A stretch of DNA of 61,457 bases from Prochlorococcus sp. AG-363-N20 (lineage in GTDB: Bacteria > Cyanobacteriota > Cyanobacteriia > PCC-6307 > Cyanobiaceae): the NCBI GenBank assembly GCA_003280105.1, contig QCFX01000008.1, positions 1 to 61,457 of the forward strand, read 5' to 3'. How positions within the stretch are numbered: the first letter of the stretch is position 1; each line of letters opens with the position of its first letter. Positions 1 through 9,634 of the stretch are shown here, in pieces. The translations under genes and the position numbers were made by a program. The notes below the pieces were generated by a model, which worked only from the letters and a program-made list of their open reading frames with translations, did no database searches and was not told the origin of the DNA.

Positions 1-245
1 CTCGTTTAAATGAGATGGGAATAACAAACGTAGATAAGATTTATGAGGCAGAAGAATTAGCCTCAGGAGAGAATGTTGTTTTTGCAGGAAGTGGAATTAC
101 TGACGGCCTTTTGTTCCATGGTGTGAAATTTGAAAACGATTGCACAAGAACTAGCAGCCTTGTGATAAGCACACTTGATAGCACTGCACGATTTACAAAT
201 ACCATCCACATTAAGGATGGGGCAAAGACAATTGCCTTGAGCTAA
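1..245 (+). CDS. glpX: Class II fructose-1,6/sedoheptulose-1,7-bisphosphatase, C-terminal end (partial)
   Basis: The frame is open from the first base and runs to a TAG-class stop just before hemA, so this is the 3' end of a gene that begins outside the window. The readable tail carries the EMGI, ELASG and ASGITDG-like pattern typical of the GlpX C-terminus (here [11 protein letters not shown]). In cyanobacteria the dual FBPase/SBPase of this family dephosphorylates fructose- and sedoheptulose-bisphosphate in the Calvin cycle. It lies 38 bases upstream of hemA on the same strand. The identification rests on about 80 residues; the catalytic part is not visible. Confidence 0.85.
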   Translation, partial: RLNEMGITNVDKIYEAEELASGENVVFAGSGITDGLLFHGVKFENDCTRTSSLVISTLDSTARFTNTIHIKDGAKTIALS

Positions 246-283
246 CTGCCTCAATACAAGAAAAAATCTAAGGAAACTTCTTT

Positions 284-1594
284 ATGCACATTGCCGTCGT
301 AGGTCTTAGCCATCGCACGGCCCCTGTGGAAGTCCGTGAAAAGCTCAGTATCGCTGAGCAGGCTATGGATAAGGCGTTTAAAACTCTAAAAGACAATGAA
401 GAGGTTTTAGAAGTTTCAATTCTTAGCACTTGCAATCGATTAGAGATTTATACGTTGGTTAGACATCCAGAAAAGGGTGTCTTGGCAATAAAGGAGTTTT
501 TGGGGGATTATTCAGGTCTTGAAGAAGAGGAATTATTTCCACATCTTTTTGTCCATAACCAAAAGGATGCTGTAGCCCACTTAATGAAGGTTGCTGCAGG
601 TCTCGATAGTTTGGTACTTGGAGAAGGACAGATTCTCTCTCAAGTAAAGAAAATGCTTCGCTTAGGACAAGAGCATCATTCAATAGGACCTATTCTTAAT
701 CGCTTATTAACACAGTCAGTTAGCACAGGTAAAAGAGTCAGAAGTGAGACGAATCTTGGCACAGGGGCTGTTTCTATAAGTTCTGCGGCAGTAGAACTTG
801 CGCAGTTGAAGCTAGGCCAATCACTCGGTAAGGATCAATTAGTCACTCTTAATTCAGAGCAGGTTGCGGTTGTTGGTGCTGGAAAAATGAGTCGCCTACT
901 TTTACAGCATCTTCAATCTAAAGGTTGTTCTGAACTAGTTCTCATTAATAGAACCCGAGAGCGTGCGGAATCACTGGCATCGGCCTTCCCTGATTTAAAA
1001 GTTGAATGTCGGCTTCTAGAAGATTTAGACAGATGTCTTTGTTCTTCTTCTCTCGTTTTTACGAGCACAGCCTCTGACAGGCCAATTATCGATGCGTCTC
1101 GCTTAACTCATTTGAAATTAAATAATCACCTTCGACTCATTGATATTGGTGTGCCTCGCAATATTGATGCTGATGTTTCAAGTGTCGAGGGTGTAGATGC
1201 CCATGATGTTGATGATTTACAAGAAGTCGTTTCTAGGAACCAGGAAGCTCGGCAAAAAATTGCACTTGAAGCCGAAATTCTTTTGAAAGAAGAAGGGAGA
1301 ATCTTCCTGGAGTGGTGGGAAAGCCTTGAAGCTGTTCCTACGATTAATATGCTTAGAGCAAATTTGGAAGCTATTAGGAGTGAGGAATTACAAAAAGCCT
1401 TAAGTCGAATGGGTCCTGATTTTTCAGCAAGAGAGAGAAAGGTTGTTGAGGCCTTAAGTAAAGGCATTATTAATAAGATTCTTCATACTCCCGTCACCCA
1501 ACTCCGAGCCCCACAATCACGCTCAGAACGCCAGGAGGCATTGAGGGTGGTTGAAAACCTATTTGATTTAGATGACCTTTCAAATGGAAAATAA
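284..1594 (+). CDS. hemA: Glutamyl-tRNA reductase
   Basis: This enzyme reduces glutamyl-tRNA(Glu) with NADPH to glutamate-1-semialdehyde, the committed step of tetrapyrrole (chlorophyll and heme) synthesis by the C5 pathway. The N-terminal catalytic domain has the family signature GLSHRTAPVEVRE at residues 7-19 and the nucleophile Cys50 in STCNRLEIY. The GEGQILSQVK segment follows near 115, then a Rossmann NADPH domain with AVVGAGKMS near 195, and a C-terminal helical dimerisation domain. The length, 436 residues, is normal. The ATG is at the point where homology begins. It sits between glpX and glgC on the same strand, with separate spacing to each. Confidence 0.97.
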   Translation: MHIAVVGLSHRTAPVEVREKLSIAEQAMDKAFKTLKDNEEVLEVSILSTCNRLEIYTLVRHPEKGVLAIKEFLGDYSGLEEEELFPHLFVHNQKDAVAHLMKVAAGLDSLVLGEGQILSQVKKMLRLGQEHHSIGPILNRLLTQSVSTGKRVRSETNLGTGAVSISSAAVELAQLKLGQSLGKDQLVTLNSEQVAVVGAGKMSRLLLQHLQSKGCSELVLINRTRERAESLASAFPDLKVECRLLEDLDRCLCSSSLVFTSTASDRPIIDASRLTHLKLNNHLRLIDIGVPRNIDADVSSVEGVDAHDVDDLQEVVSRNQEARQKIALEAEILLKEEGRIFLEWWESLEAVPTINMLRANLEAIRSEELQKALSRMGPDFSARERKVVEALSKGIINKILHTPVTQLRAPQSRSERQEALRVVENLFDLDDLSNGK

Positions 1595-1717
1595 ATCAGG
1601 ACCCAATTTTCGAAGCATGTTCAGTTTGAGCACTCATAAAATTTGTATTGATTTTTCTAGCAACTATTGTCAGCAATCCTGTAGGTTTGCTTCTCTACAT
1701 CGATTTACGACGGCGGA

Positions 1718-3013
1718 ATGAAAAATGTTCTGGCGATAATTCTTGGAGGAGGCGCTGGCACTCGCCTTTATCCTCTTACAAAAATGAGGGCAAAGCCAGC
1801 GGTTCCACTTGCTGGTAAATATCGCCTGATAGATATTCCAATTAGTAACTGTATTAATTCGAACATCAACAAGATGTACGTTTTAACTCAGTTCAACAGT
1901 GCCTCTCTAAATAGACATTTAACTCAAAGCTACAATCTCAGCGCCCCATTTGGTCAGGGTTTTGTAGAAGTATTGGCTGCGCAACAAACACCAGATAGCC
2001 CTTCTTGGTTTGAGGGTACTGCGGATGCTGTTCGGAAGTATCAGTGGTTATTTCAGGAGTGGGATGTTGATGAGTACTTAATCCTTTCTGGTGATCAGCT
2101 ATATCGAATGGATTACAGTCGCTTTGTTAAGCATCATCGAGAAACTGGTGCTGACTTGACAGTGGCAGCTCTTCCTGTAGATGAAGAGCAAGCTCAGGCA
2201 TTTGGACTAATGAGGACAGACGATGAGGGGGAAATTAAAGAATTTAGTGAAAAGCCAAAGGGATCAGCTTTAAAAGCCATGGCTGTTGACACATCACGCT
2301 TTGGGCTTTCTTTGGAGTCTTCAAAACATAAGCCATACCTAGCATCAATGGGCATTTATGTTTTTAGCCGTGAAACTTTATTTGATCTTTTAAATAAGAA
2401 TCCTACGTACAAAGATTTTGGAAAGGAGATAATACCTGAAGCTCTTAGACGAGGAGAAAAACTGAAAAGTTATGTGTTTGATGATTACTGGGAAGATATA
2501 GGAACTATCGGCGCATTTTATGAGGCTAATCTGGCCCTTACACAGCAACCAACTCCCCCATTTAGTTTTTATGATGAAAAGTTTCCGATATATACACGTC
2601 CCAGATACCTACCTCCAACAAAGTTAGTTGATGCGCAGATTACAGACTCAATTATCGGTGAAGGGTCAATTCTTAAATCCTGCAGTATTCATCATTGTGT
2701 TTTAGGCGTGAGAAGCAGGATAGAAACAGATGTTGTTCTTAAGGATTCATTGGTTATGGGCTCGGACTTTTTTGAGTCTGCGGAGGAACGTTCGGCTTTA
2801 AGAGCAGGTGGAGGAATCCCTCTAGGAGTTGGTCAGGGAACTACTGTGAAAACTGCAATTCTTGATAAAAACACACGTATTGGCAATAACGTTGCGATTG
2901 TCAATAAAGATCGGGTTGATGAGGCAGATCGACCCGAAGAAGGTTTTTATATACGAAATGGAATTGTGGTTGTGGTGAAAAACGCAAGTATTTCTGATGG
3001 AACAATAATTTGA
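1718..3013 (+). CDS. glgC: Glucose-1-phosphate adenylyltransferase (ADP-glucose pyrophosphorylase)
   Basis: It makes ADP-glucose from glucose-1-phosphate and ATP, the regulated first step of glycogen synthesis; cyanobacterial forms are activated by 3-phosphoglycerate and inhibited by phosphate. The nucleotidyltransferase domain begins with [12 protein letters not shown] (residues 10-21), followed by [27 protein letters not shown] and EFSEKPKG. The C-terminal third is a left-handed beta-helix ([25 protein letters not shown]) ending in the typical SISDGTII tail. The length of 431 residues is normal. GGCGGA lies just before the ATG, which supports this start. Confidence 0.97.
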   Translation: MKNVLAIILGGGAGTRLYPLTKMRAKPAVPLAGKYRLIDIPISNCINSNINKMYVLTQFNSASLNRHLTQSYNLSAPFGQGFVEVLAAQQTPDSPSWFEGTADAVRKYQWLFQEWDVDEYLILSGDQLYRMDYSRFVKHHRETGADLTVAALPVDEEQAQAFGLMRTDDEGEIKEFSEKPKGSALKAMAVDTSRFGLSLESSKHKPYLASMGIYVFSRETLFDLLNKNPTYKDFGKEIIPEALRRGEKLKSYVFDDYWEDIGTIGAFYEANLALTQQPTPPFSFYDEKFPIYTRPRYLPPTKLVDAQITDSIIGEGSILKSCSIHHCVLGVRSRIETDVVLKDSLVMGSDFFESAEERSALRAGGGIPLGVGQGTTVKTAILDKNTRIGNNVAIVNKDRVDEADRPEEGFYIRNGIVVVVKNASISDGTII

Positions 3014-3154
3014 TCCGTTTCTTTGTAAGCACTTTCTCTGCCTTGAATTATTGAGAAGAAAATGGCTTTTTCTTAAAAATGTTTTGTTCAAACAATTTTT
3101 CAACGCTGACATTGACCTCTGAATAGCAGACGTTTCCTCGTCAAATAGTCACAC

Positions 3155-3179
3155 TGTCGCAAGTGCTCACTTGTCGCAA
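3155..3179 (+). repeat. Direct plus inverted repeat immediately upstream of gnd
   Basis: The octamer TGTCGCAA occurs twice (3155-3162 and 3172-3179), one and a half helical turns apart. Between and overlapping the copies is a perfect 6-2-6 palindrome, CAAGTG-CT-CACTTG (3160-3173). The element ends two bases before the gnd ATG, where a Shine-Dalgarno would normally lie, and none is visible. It could be an operator or an mRNA hairpin occluding the start; which one cannot be told from sequence. Confidence 0.4.
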
Positions 3180-3181
3180 TT

Positions 3182-4612
3182 ATGACCAAGGCTCATTTTG
3201 GTTTGATCGGTCTTGGAGTAATGGGTGAAAATCTCGTTCTAAATGCTGAGAGAAATGGCTTTTCAAGTGTGGTTTATAACCGAACATTCGCCAAGACCGA
3301 AGCCTTTCTTAAATCTCGCGGAGCCGGTAAAGCTATTACTGGTGCAATAGACCTTCAGGACTTTGTAGACAAGCTTGAACGTCCAAGAAGAATCCTGATG
3401 ATGATCAAGGCGGGATCTGCTACAGATGCTGTAATTGATCAGATATCTCCTTATTTACAAGAAGGAGACTTGCTTATTGATGGAGGTAATTCAGAATTTC
3501 GAGATACAGAACGGCGAGTAGCAGATTTAGAAAGCAAGAGCTTTGGCTATATAGGTATGGGCGTTTCGGGTGGAGCAAAAGGAGCATTGGAAGGACCAAG
3601 CATGATGCCAGGGGGTACTAAAGCTTCATATGACGCCATAGAGAGTTTGCTTACTAAAATGGCTGCACAGGTAGAAGATGGTCCTTGTGTTGCCTATATC
3701 GGGCCCGGAGGTTCAGGACATTTTGTAAAGACAGTTCATAACGGAATTGAATATGGAATAGAGCAAATTCTTGCTGAAGCTTATGACGTTATGAGGCGTG
3801 TAGGAGGGATGACAGGTTCTGATATGGCTGATGTATTGGCTCAGTGGAATACAACTGAAGAGCTTTCCTCTTATTTGGTAGAGATAACAGAAATTTGTTT
3901 ACGTGCAAAAGATCAAAAGGAAGGCAATGACCTTGTTGAGAAAATCATGGATAAAGCAGGTCAAAAAGGTACAGGATTGTGGACTGTTATGAGTGCTTTG
4001 GAACTTGGCGCCTCAGTTCCAACTATTTATGCTGCTTTAAATGGCCGTGTATTGAGCTCTATGAAAGAAGAAAGAATTAAAGCTGAATTGATTTTGAATA
4101 GAACGATGATCAAATCATTTGAGATAGGGAATAAAGCAGATGGGATGAGGCCTTTGATGGACGCTGTTGTGCTGTCGACTATTGCTTCTTACGCTCAAGG
4201 TATGGAGCTTTTACGCATTGCTTCTTCTGAATTTAATTACAGTTTGAATATGCCTTCAATAGCTCAAATATGGAAAGGAGGTTGCATTATTCGTTCTCGT
4301 TTACTTAATAGGATTCAGGATGCATTTAATCTGAGTCCAGAACTCCCAAACCTTTTAATTGATCCTTGGTTTGCAGAGCAAGTAAAAAATCGTCTGCCTA
4401 ATCTCGCCATGATTGTTTCAGGAGCAGCTGAAGCTGGTATTCCAGTTCCTTGCTTTAGTAGCTCTCTTGATTATATAAACAGCTATAGAACTGCTCGTCT
4501 CCCTCAAAATTTAGTTCAAGCAATGCGGGATTGTTTTGGCTCCCATACTTATGAGCGTATTGATAAAGAAGGAAACTTCCATACAGAATGGCTTGACTCG
4601 AATGCAAACTAA
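3182..4612 (+). CDS. gnd: 6-phosphogluconate dehydrogenase, decarboxylating
   Basis: It oxidises and decarboxylates 6-phosphogluconate to ribulose-5-phosphate, producing NADPH in the oxidative pentose phosphate pathway, the night-time carbon catabolism route of cyanobacteria. The N-terminal Rossmann motif GLGVMGENLVLNAERNG lies at residues 9-25. The catalytic region includes GVSGGAKGALEGPSMMPGG and GHFVKTVHNGIEYG, with the catalytic Lys and Asn, and the C-terminal all-helical domain has GQKGTGLWT. The length of 476 residues is standard. The stop overlaps the pgl start by one base (TAATG), so the two are translationally linked and catalyse neighbouring steps. Confidence 0.97.
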   Translation: MTKAHFGLIGLGVMGENLVLNAERNGFSSVVYNRTFAKTEAFLKSRGAGKAITGAIDLQDFVDKLERPRRILMMIKAGSATDAVIDQISPYLQEGDLLIDGGNSEFRDTERRVADLESKSFGYIGMGVSGGAKGALEGPSMMPGGTKASYDAIESLLTKMAAQVEDGPCVAYIGPGGSGHFVKTVHNGIEYGIEQILAEAYDVMRRVGGMTGSDMADVLAQWNTTEELSSYLVEITEICLRAKDQKEGNDLVEKIMDKAGQKGTGLWTVMSALELGASVPTIYAALNGRVLSSMKEERIKAELILNRTMIKSFEIGNKADGMRPLMDAVVLSTIASYAQGMELLRIASSEFNYSLNMPSIAQIWKGGCIIRSRLLNRIQDAFNLSPELPNLLIDPWFAEQVKNRLPNLAMIVSGAAEAGIPVPCFSSSLDYINSYRTARLPQNLVQAMRDCFGSHTYERIDKEGNFHTEWLDSNAN

Positions 4613-5331
4613 TGACTACTTATAAAATTCAAAGAGCTAAAGATCAAGAGGATTTAGCTCGACTGGCAAGTCAACTAATAGCCTCTAATATCTCACTTGC
4701 TCTAGAACAACGTGATCGTGTTCAAATTGCCTTGTCTGGGGGATCTACTCCAGAGCAAACTTATCTTTTGCTAGGGAAGGAACACCTGCCTTGGGATCGT
4801 GTAGATGTTTTTTTAGGAGATGAACGTTGGGTCGATTCCAGCAGTGATTTAAGTAATGCTTTGATGATTCGTAGAAGTTTGTTGCTTTCTACTTATCCAG
4901 GAGCTAACGCGAAGTTTCATACTTTTCCTACCACCCAGCTTTCAACTCCACATAAAAGTGCAGAGGCTTTTGCTGAACTCGTTAGCAACAAATGCGGCGG
5001 AGATCCACCAATATTTGACTTAATACTTTTAGGTCTTGGCAATGATGGGCACACTGCTTCCCTCTTCCCTGATTCAGAATCCTTAAATATCAAAGATAGG
5101 TGGACTGCTGTCTGTTCTGGGAATGGCCAATCTCGCGTAACACTTACTGCTCCAGTTCTGAGTTCTGCCCGCAAGATTTTTTTTCTTGTAAGTGGGAGAT
5201 CAAAACAAATCGCATTGAAAAAATTGCTAGATCCATCTGAAACTTCTAGTTCAATTCCTGCAAAACTTGTCAATCCACGCTCGGAAATAATTATCCTTGC
5301 CGATGATGAGGCTTCTGCCTTAATTTGCTGA
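4612..5331 (+). CDS. pgl: 6-phosphogluconolactonase
   Basis: It hydrolyses 6-phosphogluconolactone to 6-phosphogluconate, the step immediately before Gnd. Family motifs of the DevB/NagB-like fold are clear: ALSGGSTPEQTYLLL near residue 41, VFLGDERWVD near 65, and LILLGLGNDGHTASLFP near 138, with the conserved catalytic His in NDGHTAS. The length of 239 residues is normal. Its ATG shares one base with the gnd stop codon, so translation is probably coupled. Confidence 0.95.
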   Translation: MTTYKIQRAKDQEDLARLASQLIASNISLALEQRDRVQIALSGGSTPEQTYLLLGKEHLPWDRVDVFLGDERWVDSSSDLSNALMIRRSLLLSTYPGANAKFHTFPTTQLSTPHKSAEAFAELVSNKCGGDPPIFDLILLGLGNDGHTASLFPDSESLNIKDRWTAVCSGNGQSRVTLTAPVLSSARKIFFLVSGRSKQIALKKLLDPSETSSSIPAKLVNPRSEIIILADDEASALIC

Positions 5332-5381
5332 CCCTTTCAGCTATGCGCCTATTTTCTCCTTTTAGTTGACTGGAGGCCCAA

Positions 5382-5957
5382 TTGACAGAATTAACTACAT
5401 TTGAATCCAATCATGAGGACATTATTTTTGGCCCACAAGAATTTCAAAGTTGGGCTTCCTTAAATGACACGATCATGGGAGGGTCAAGTCAAGCACTAAT
5501 TAGTGTTACTTCAGAAGGCTTATTACTGGAAGGAGATTTGATAGAAGAAGGCGGAGGTTTTGTTAGTTGTCGTTCACCATTTATTGAGCCCCCTTTAAAC
5601 CTTTCGAAATATAAGGGCTTGAAGTTAGAACTAGAAGGCGATGGTCGAATACTTAAGCTCGCTATAGCTTGTCGAATAGGTTTGATCGGTATAAAAAGAT
5701 TAGTAACTAGAGATCTTCGTTGGGTTGCTGCTGTACCCACCCAGCCTTCTGGTGTAACAACCGTAAACATCCTTTTTTCTTCTCTTCAACCTACTGTTCG
5801 AGCCAATCGAGTTTCTATACCGTTTCCTTTTAATTCATCAGCTATTAAACAGGTTCAATTGCTTCATTCGAAATTTGGTCAACCTGGTCAACTTAATCCA
5901 GGTTTCAGACCCGGTTCAATTAAAGTTCTTTTGCGATCAATAAGTGGCTTTTTCTGA
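5382..5957 (+). CDS. CIA30-family protein (NADH:ubiquinone oxidoreductase intermediate-associated protein 30 domain)
   Basis: The 191-residue protein has the CIA30 hallmark NDTIMGGSSQA near residue 30, followed by a jellyroll-like beta pattern (GFVSCRSPF, LKLELEGDGR). In mitochondria CIA30 assists complex I assembly; the cyanobacterial relatives are uncharacterised, although HCF173-type chloroplast proteins carry related domains. The start is TTG: a GGAGG Shine-Dalgarno at 5372-5376 sits five bases before it, and there is no closer ATG. It overlaps the next gene by 14 bases, suggesting one transcript. The function in this organism is inferred only from the domain. Confidence 0.8.
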   Translation: MTELTTFESNHEDIIFGPQEFQSWASLNDTIMGGSSQALISVTSEGLLLEGDLIEEGGGFVSCRSPFIEPPLNLSKYKGLKLELEGDGRILKLAIACRIGLIGIKRLVTRDLRWVAAVPTQPSGVTTVNILFSSLQPTVRANRVSIPFPFNSSAIKQVQLLHSKFGQPGQLNPGFRPGSIKVLLRSISGFF

Positions 5958-6354
5958 TTCTTCAAGAGACTGGTATTCGCAAGTTGCTAGTGCTGCTGAT
6001 GTAACCATGAGACCATGGCTACATGCAGTAGTTAATAAAAATGCCAACTCCTCGCCAATAGAGAATTGTGATGAATCACTAGACTTAATAATGAGAATTG
6101 AATGTAGGAATCAAGAAGGGAAAAGATATCCCAAGAATGATCTTGATCTTGAGGTTTATAGAAGTGGATGTGATGTCAGTTTGATGTTGTGCTGGTGTAA
6201 TCAATTAGAAAGACCAATGCTTTGGCATGGAAAACATTCCGTTTGGATGAATGCTGAGAATGGAATGCGTTGCCAAACACCTTTAGATGGCGAGGACCTG
6301 GAGTCATTGGCTAGACGGTTAAGAGCTTTATTTGCTTCTTCAGAAGAAAATTGA
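5944..6354 (+). CDS. Conserved hypothetical protein, 136 aa
   Basis: I do not recognise a named domain. The protein is soluble, with a Trp/Cys-rich centre (LMLCWCNQLERPMLWHG) and a C-terminal basic/acidic helix. The start is a GTG inside the last codons of the CIA30-like gene, 14 bases of overlap, consistent with co-translation. The stop lies three bases before the convergent ilvD stop. The coding call rests on frame, overlap and tight packing. Confidence 0.7.
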   Translation: MAFSDSSRDWYSQVASAADVTMRPWLHAVVNKNANSSPIENCDESLDLIMRIECRNQEGKRYPKNDLDLEVYRSGCDVSLMLCWCNQLERPMLWHGKHSVWMNAENGMRCQTPLDGEDLESLARRLRALFASSEEN

Positions 6355-6357
6355 CTT

Positions 6358-8028
6358 TTAATCCCTATCAGTCACCGCTCCTTTGCTTGAACTGCTTACC
6401 AGTCGAGAGTATTTACCCAGAATCCCTGATGTGTAGCGAGGTTTAGGCTTTTTCCAAATGGAACGCCGTCTTTTTATTTCTTCATCACTAATATTTAATT
6501 GAATTAATTGCTGGTGGGCATCGACAGTAATGCTGTCGCCTTCTTCAACTAAGCCAATGGTCCCGCCTACTGCAGCTTCAGGTGCTACATGACCGACAAC
6601 GAGACCATACGTTCCTCCACTAAAACGACCATCTGTAATTAAAGCTACTTTGTCTCCTAAACCTTGGCCAACTATTGCAGAAGTTGGAGCGAGCATCTCT
6701 CTCATTCCAGGTCCACCTACGGGTCCTTCATAACGGACAACGATTACATCACCGGCTTTTATTTGATTTTTTAAAATTGCAGCAAGGCATTCTTCCTCGC
6801 TTTCAAAAACTTTTGCAGGACCTGTAATTACAGGAACCTTGACTCCACTAATTTTGGCAACACTACCTTCTTTGGCAAGGTTTCCTTTCAATATGGCTAA
6901 GTGGCCTTTTTTATAAATAGGATTTTTAATACTGCGTATTACATCTTGGTTTGACGGAGGTATTGAAGGAATGTTTTTTAAAATCTCTTTGAGGGTGAGT
7001 CCTTCTATCGTTTGGCATTCTCCATGGAGCAAACCTGCTTCAAGTAAAATTTTCATTACTTGTGGAATTCCACCAGCTCTATGTAAATCAATAGTTACAT
7101 ATCTTCCACTTGGTTTAAGGTCACAAATTACAGGAACTTTTTGACGGATTCTTTCAAAATCATCGATTGATAATTCTATGCCAGCTGTTCTTGCAATTGC
7201 AAGAAGATGCAATACAGCATTTGTAGACCCACCAATAGCCATTATTACACTAATTGCATTTTCAAATGCTTTTTTTGTAAGCAAGTCCAGAGGTCTAATA
7301 TCTGCTTCTATTGCTTTAACAAGAACAACGGCGCTTTGGGCAGCGTTATTTGCTTTCTCTTCATCTTCAGCTGCCATTGTTGAACTATATGGAAGGCTCA
7401 GACCCATCGTCTCAATTGCTGCAGACATAGTGTTAGCTGTAAACATTCCTCCACAACTTCCAGCACCTGGAATTGCATTTTTCTCTACAGCTAGTAATTC
7501 AGCTTGATCTATTTTCCCACTTGCCAGTTGTCCAACTGCCTCAAAGGCACTAACAACTGTTAGATCATTCCCATCTAATCTGCCTGGCTTGATTGTTCCA
7601 CCATAAACAAAAATTGCGGGTATGTTCATTCTTGCCATTGAAAGAATTGCACCTGGCATGTTCTTGTCACACCCGCCAATTGCTAAAACCCCGTCCATAC
7701 TTTGACCATTGCATGCTGTCTCAATCGCGTCCGCAATTACTTCTCTGGATACGAGTGAATACTTCATGCCCTCTGTTCCCATTGATATCCCATCACTAAC
7801 AGTTATTGTCCCAAACATTTGGGGCATTGCTCCCGCTTCTCTGGCAGCTTCTTCAGACCTTAGTGCTAACTTATTGAGGCCTATATTGCATGGCGTGATA
7901 GTGCTAAAACCATTTGCAATGCCAATAATAGGTTTATTGAAATCCTCATCTCCAAAACCTACTGCGCGCAACATCGCTCTGTTGGGAGAGCGTTGTATTC
8001 CTTGAGTAATCGCTCTTGATCTAAGCAT
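6358..8028 (-). CDS. ilvD: Dihydroxy-acid dehydratase
   Basis: It dehydrates 2,3-dihydroxy-isovalerate and 2,3-dihydroxy-3-methylvalerate to the 2-keto acids of valine and isoleucine, using an Fe-S cluster and Mg2+. The three cluster cysteines are visible as TPCNIG (Cys47), GGCDKNMPG and [15 protein letters not shown]. Later motifs include [12 protein letters not shown] and [10 protein letters not shown]. The length of 556 residues is normal. The start at ATG with [10 protein letters not shown] matches the usual N-terminus. It is convergent with the upstream plus-strand cluster, three bases apart. Confidence 0.97.
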   Translation of the reverse strand: MLRSRAITQGIQRSPNRAMLRAVGFGDEDFNKPIIGIANGFSTITPCNIGLNKLALRSEEAAREAGAMPQMFGTITVSDGISMGTEGMKYSLVSREVIADAIETACNGQSMDGVLAIGGCDKNMPGAILSMARMNIPAIFVYGGTIKPGRLDGNDLTVVSAFEAVGQLASGKIDQAELLAVEKNAIPGAGSCGGMFTANTMSAAIETMGLSLPYSSTMAAEDEEKANNAAQSAVVLVKAIEADIRPLDLLTKKAFENAISVIMAIGGSTNAVLHLLAIARTAGIELSIDDFERIRQKVPVICDLKPSGRYVTIDLHRAGGIPQVMKILLEAGLLHGECQTIEGLTLKEILKNIPSIPPSNQDVIRSIKNPIYKKGHLAILKGNLAKEGSVAKISGVKVPVITGPAKVFESEEECLAAILKNQIKAGDVIVVRYEGPVGGPGMREMLAPTSAIVGQGLGDKVALITDGRFSGGTYGLVVGHVAPEAAVGGTIGLVEEGDSITVDAHQQLIQLNISDEEIKRRRSIWKKPKPRYTSGILGKYSRLVSSSSKGAVTDRD

Positions 8029-8072
8029 GATGTTATTGAATGTGGTTTATAGACCTTGCAAATTTCTATGTA

Positions 8073-8372
8073 TTAGCTCTGACCTCCTAGATCCTCAAGC
8101 TGTTTGCGAACATCTGCGATTGCGGCATTCAATTGCTCAACACTTTGTTCAAGTTGCTCGCTGTTTTTCTTCTCTCTGTTTGAGCTAGATGTTTCGAGTG
8201 CTTCAGAACCATCTTGGATCCTTGGTGCATAAAGCATGGCTCTTTGTTTTCGAGTTTGCTGTCGTCTTTCCGCTTCAGAAAAAAGCCACCATGCAAGGCC
8301 AGCGGCACCTAGGACTGCTCCACTTATTAAGGAAGAGAGACTGCTAGATGATGATTCACGATACTGACTCAT
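8073..8372 (-). CDS. Small membrane-anchored coiled-coil protein, conserved hypothetical
   Basis: The protein has 99 residues. After a Ser-rich start comes a short hydrophobic segment (ISGAVLGAAGLAWWLF, about 16-31), then an Arg/Gln-rich stretch and a C-terminal heptad-like region (EQLEQSVEQLNAAIADVRKQ). The shape suggests a single-pass membrane protein with a soluble coiled coil. No function is recognised. It lies between ilvD and the UPRT-like gene on the same strand. Confidence 0.7.
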   Translation of the reverse strand: MSQYRESSSSSLSSLISGAVLGAAGLAWWLFSEAERRQQTRKQRAMLYAPRIQDGSEALETSSSNREKKNSEQLEQSVEQLNAAIADVRKQLEDLGGQS

Positions 8373-8396
8373 AGCTCATAATTAGATGTCTTAATG

Positions 8397-9014
8397 CTAG
8401 TCCGGGCCTGCTGTTCTTGCGTTTAGTCGCAATGTTGGGTTCCCTATTCCAGGAGAAATCTCACCGGTAGCTGTTGTTTCAGCGTCTATACAGGCGCAAT
8501 AGATGGTTAAGTCATGGAAGTTTTCCCCTATTTTTTTTAATCCTTGATTTGATGCTAAAGCACAAATGACTCTTATTCTTTTTGTTTCAACTGAATGCCT
8601 TTTTAGTGTTAAAAGAGTTTTGAGTAAATTTTCTCCAGTATCAATTTGATCAAGAAAAATTATTATCCCTTCATTTTCTTTAATTGAACTTGGGACTCCT
8701 CCAATACATAAAGTTGCATTTGGCAGTGAGTGCTTCCCTCCATTCCAAAGTTCTAAGCCACCTGGCAGGGAAGGTATAGCTAGTAATGGAATGTTGTAAT
8801 CAACAACCGTTCCAATCGTTTTAGTTTCTGGAGTCTCAATTTGTTCATTTCGATTTGGAAGCCAATCTCGTAAAGCCTCGTACGTCAGCCATCTCCCTAG
8901 TTCTTCCAAGCTTTTTGCGTATAAAGGAGGTGGCGTCGCAGCAGTCCGAAGCATTGTTAACCAATGCGCAATTAGAGGATGGGGGGGTACAACAACTCTC
9001 AATCTCATGGACAT
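8397..9014 (-). CDS. Uracil phosphoribosyltransferase-like protein (degenerate)
   Basis: The 205-residue protein aligns in outline with UPRT. It has an N-terminal HPLIAHWLTMLR (UPRT: HPLIxHKLxxLR), a central VVDYNIPLLAIPSLPGGLEL block, and a C-terminal PGIGNPTLRLN that matches PGLGDAGDRLFG. The PRPP loop, normally DPMLATGGS, here reads LDQIDTGENL, so the Pro and the second Gly of the loop are lost. UPRT salvages uracil to UMP with PRPP. Whether this version is active is doubtful; I call the family but not the activity. The start ATG is followed by SMRLRVVVPPHPL, as in the family. Confidence 0.75.
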   Translation of the reverse strand: MSMRLRVVVPPHPLIAHWLTMLRTAATPPPLYAKSLEELGRWLTYEALRDWLPNRNEQIETPETKTIGTVVDYNIPLLAIPSLPGGLELWNGGKHSLPNATLCIGGVPSSIKENEGIIIFLDQIDTGENLLKTLLTLKRHSVETKRIRVICALASNQGLKKIGENFHDLTIYCACIDAETTATGEISPGIGNPTLRLNARTAGPD

Positions 9015-9082
9015 TTAGTTTCCTTTGGCTTCTTTTGCCATAACGTGAATAACAAATTACTGTCTAGAGGCCACTAAAACTC

Positions 9083-9595
9083 ATGTCTTTTTTTCTCTCT
9101 TGTTTAAAGCGCATACGCTACTTCGCATTGTCAGGCCTTTTAGCACTAATACTTTTTGTCCCTTCTCTTGAGCTATCTGCAAAAACACCACCAGAAATTC
9201 GTAATCAGGATGAATTGCAGATTTCTCAAGATATGCATGGCCAAGATTTGAACGGTTTTGAGTTTGTGAAACTTGACCTGCGTGGTTTTGACCTGGGTGA
9301 AACTGATTTGAGAGCTGCAATTTTTAATAACAGCCAATTGCAAGGAATTGATTTACGTGGCTCAGACTTGGAAGACGCAGTTGCTTTCGCTTGTGATTTT
9401 GAAGGTGCTGATTTGAGAGATGCAAATTTCACACAAGCTCTTCTTATGGAAAGTACTTTTGAAAATGCAATGATTGACGGAGCCGATTTCACTGATGCTG
9501 TAATAAGCCGAATACAGCAAAAGCAATTGTGTTCAATAGCAGAGGGTACAAATTCAACCAGTGGCGTTAGTACAAGCTATAGCCTTGGATGTTGA
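9083..9595 (+). CDS. Pentapeptide-repeat protein with signal peptide (probably lumenal or periplasmic)
   Basis: Residues 1-33 form a signal peptide (basic KRIRYF, hydrophobic LLALILFVPSLELSA, cleavage near SAK). After a linker, about 15 pentapeptide units of the A(D/N)LxX type run from residue 50 to 145 (DLRGF, DLGET, DLRAA, DLEDA, DLRDA and similar), predicting a right-handed quadrilateral beta-helix. A C-terminal tail contains two Cys, possibly disulfide-bonded. Lumenal pentapeptide proteins are common in thylakoids of cyanobacteria and plants, with unknown roles. It is divergent from the UPRT-like gene. Confidence 0.85.
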   Translation: MSFFLSCLKRIRYFALSGLLALILFVPSLELSAKTPPEIRNQDELQISQDMHGQDLNGFEFVKLDLRGFDLGETDLRAAIFNNSQLQGIDLRGSDLEDAVAFACDFEGADLRDANFTQALLMESTFENAMIDGADFTDAVISRIQQKQLCSIAEGTNSTSGVSTSYSLGC

Positions 9596-9634
9596 TACTC
9601 TGTTGGTTTCCTTTAATCTCCTTTTCTAGTATTT

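Noticed and set aside
7178-8005. Three plus-strand frames opposite ilvD
   Set aside because: They are antisense shadows of a highly conserved gene, with no independent motif or ribosome-binding site.
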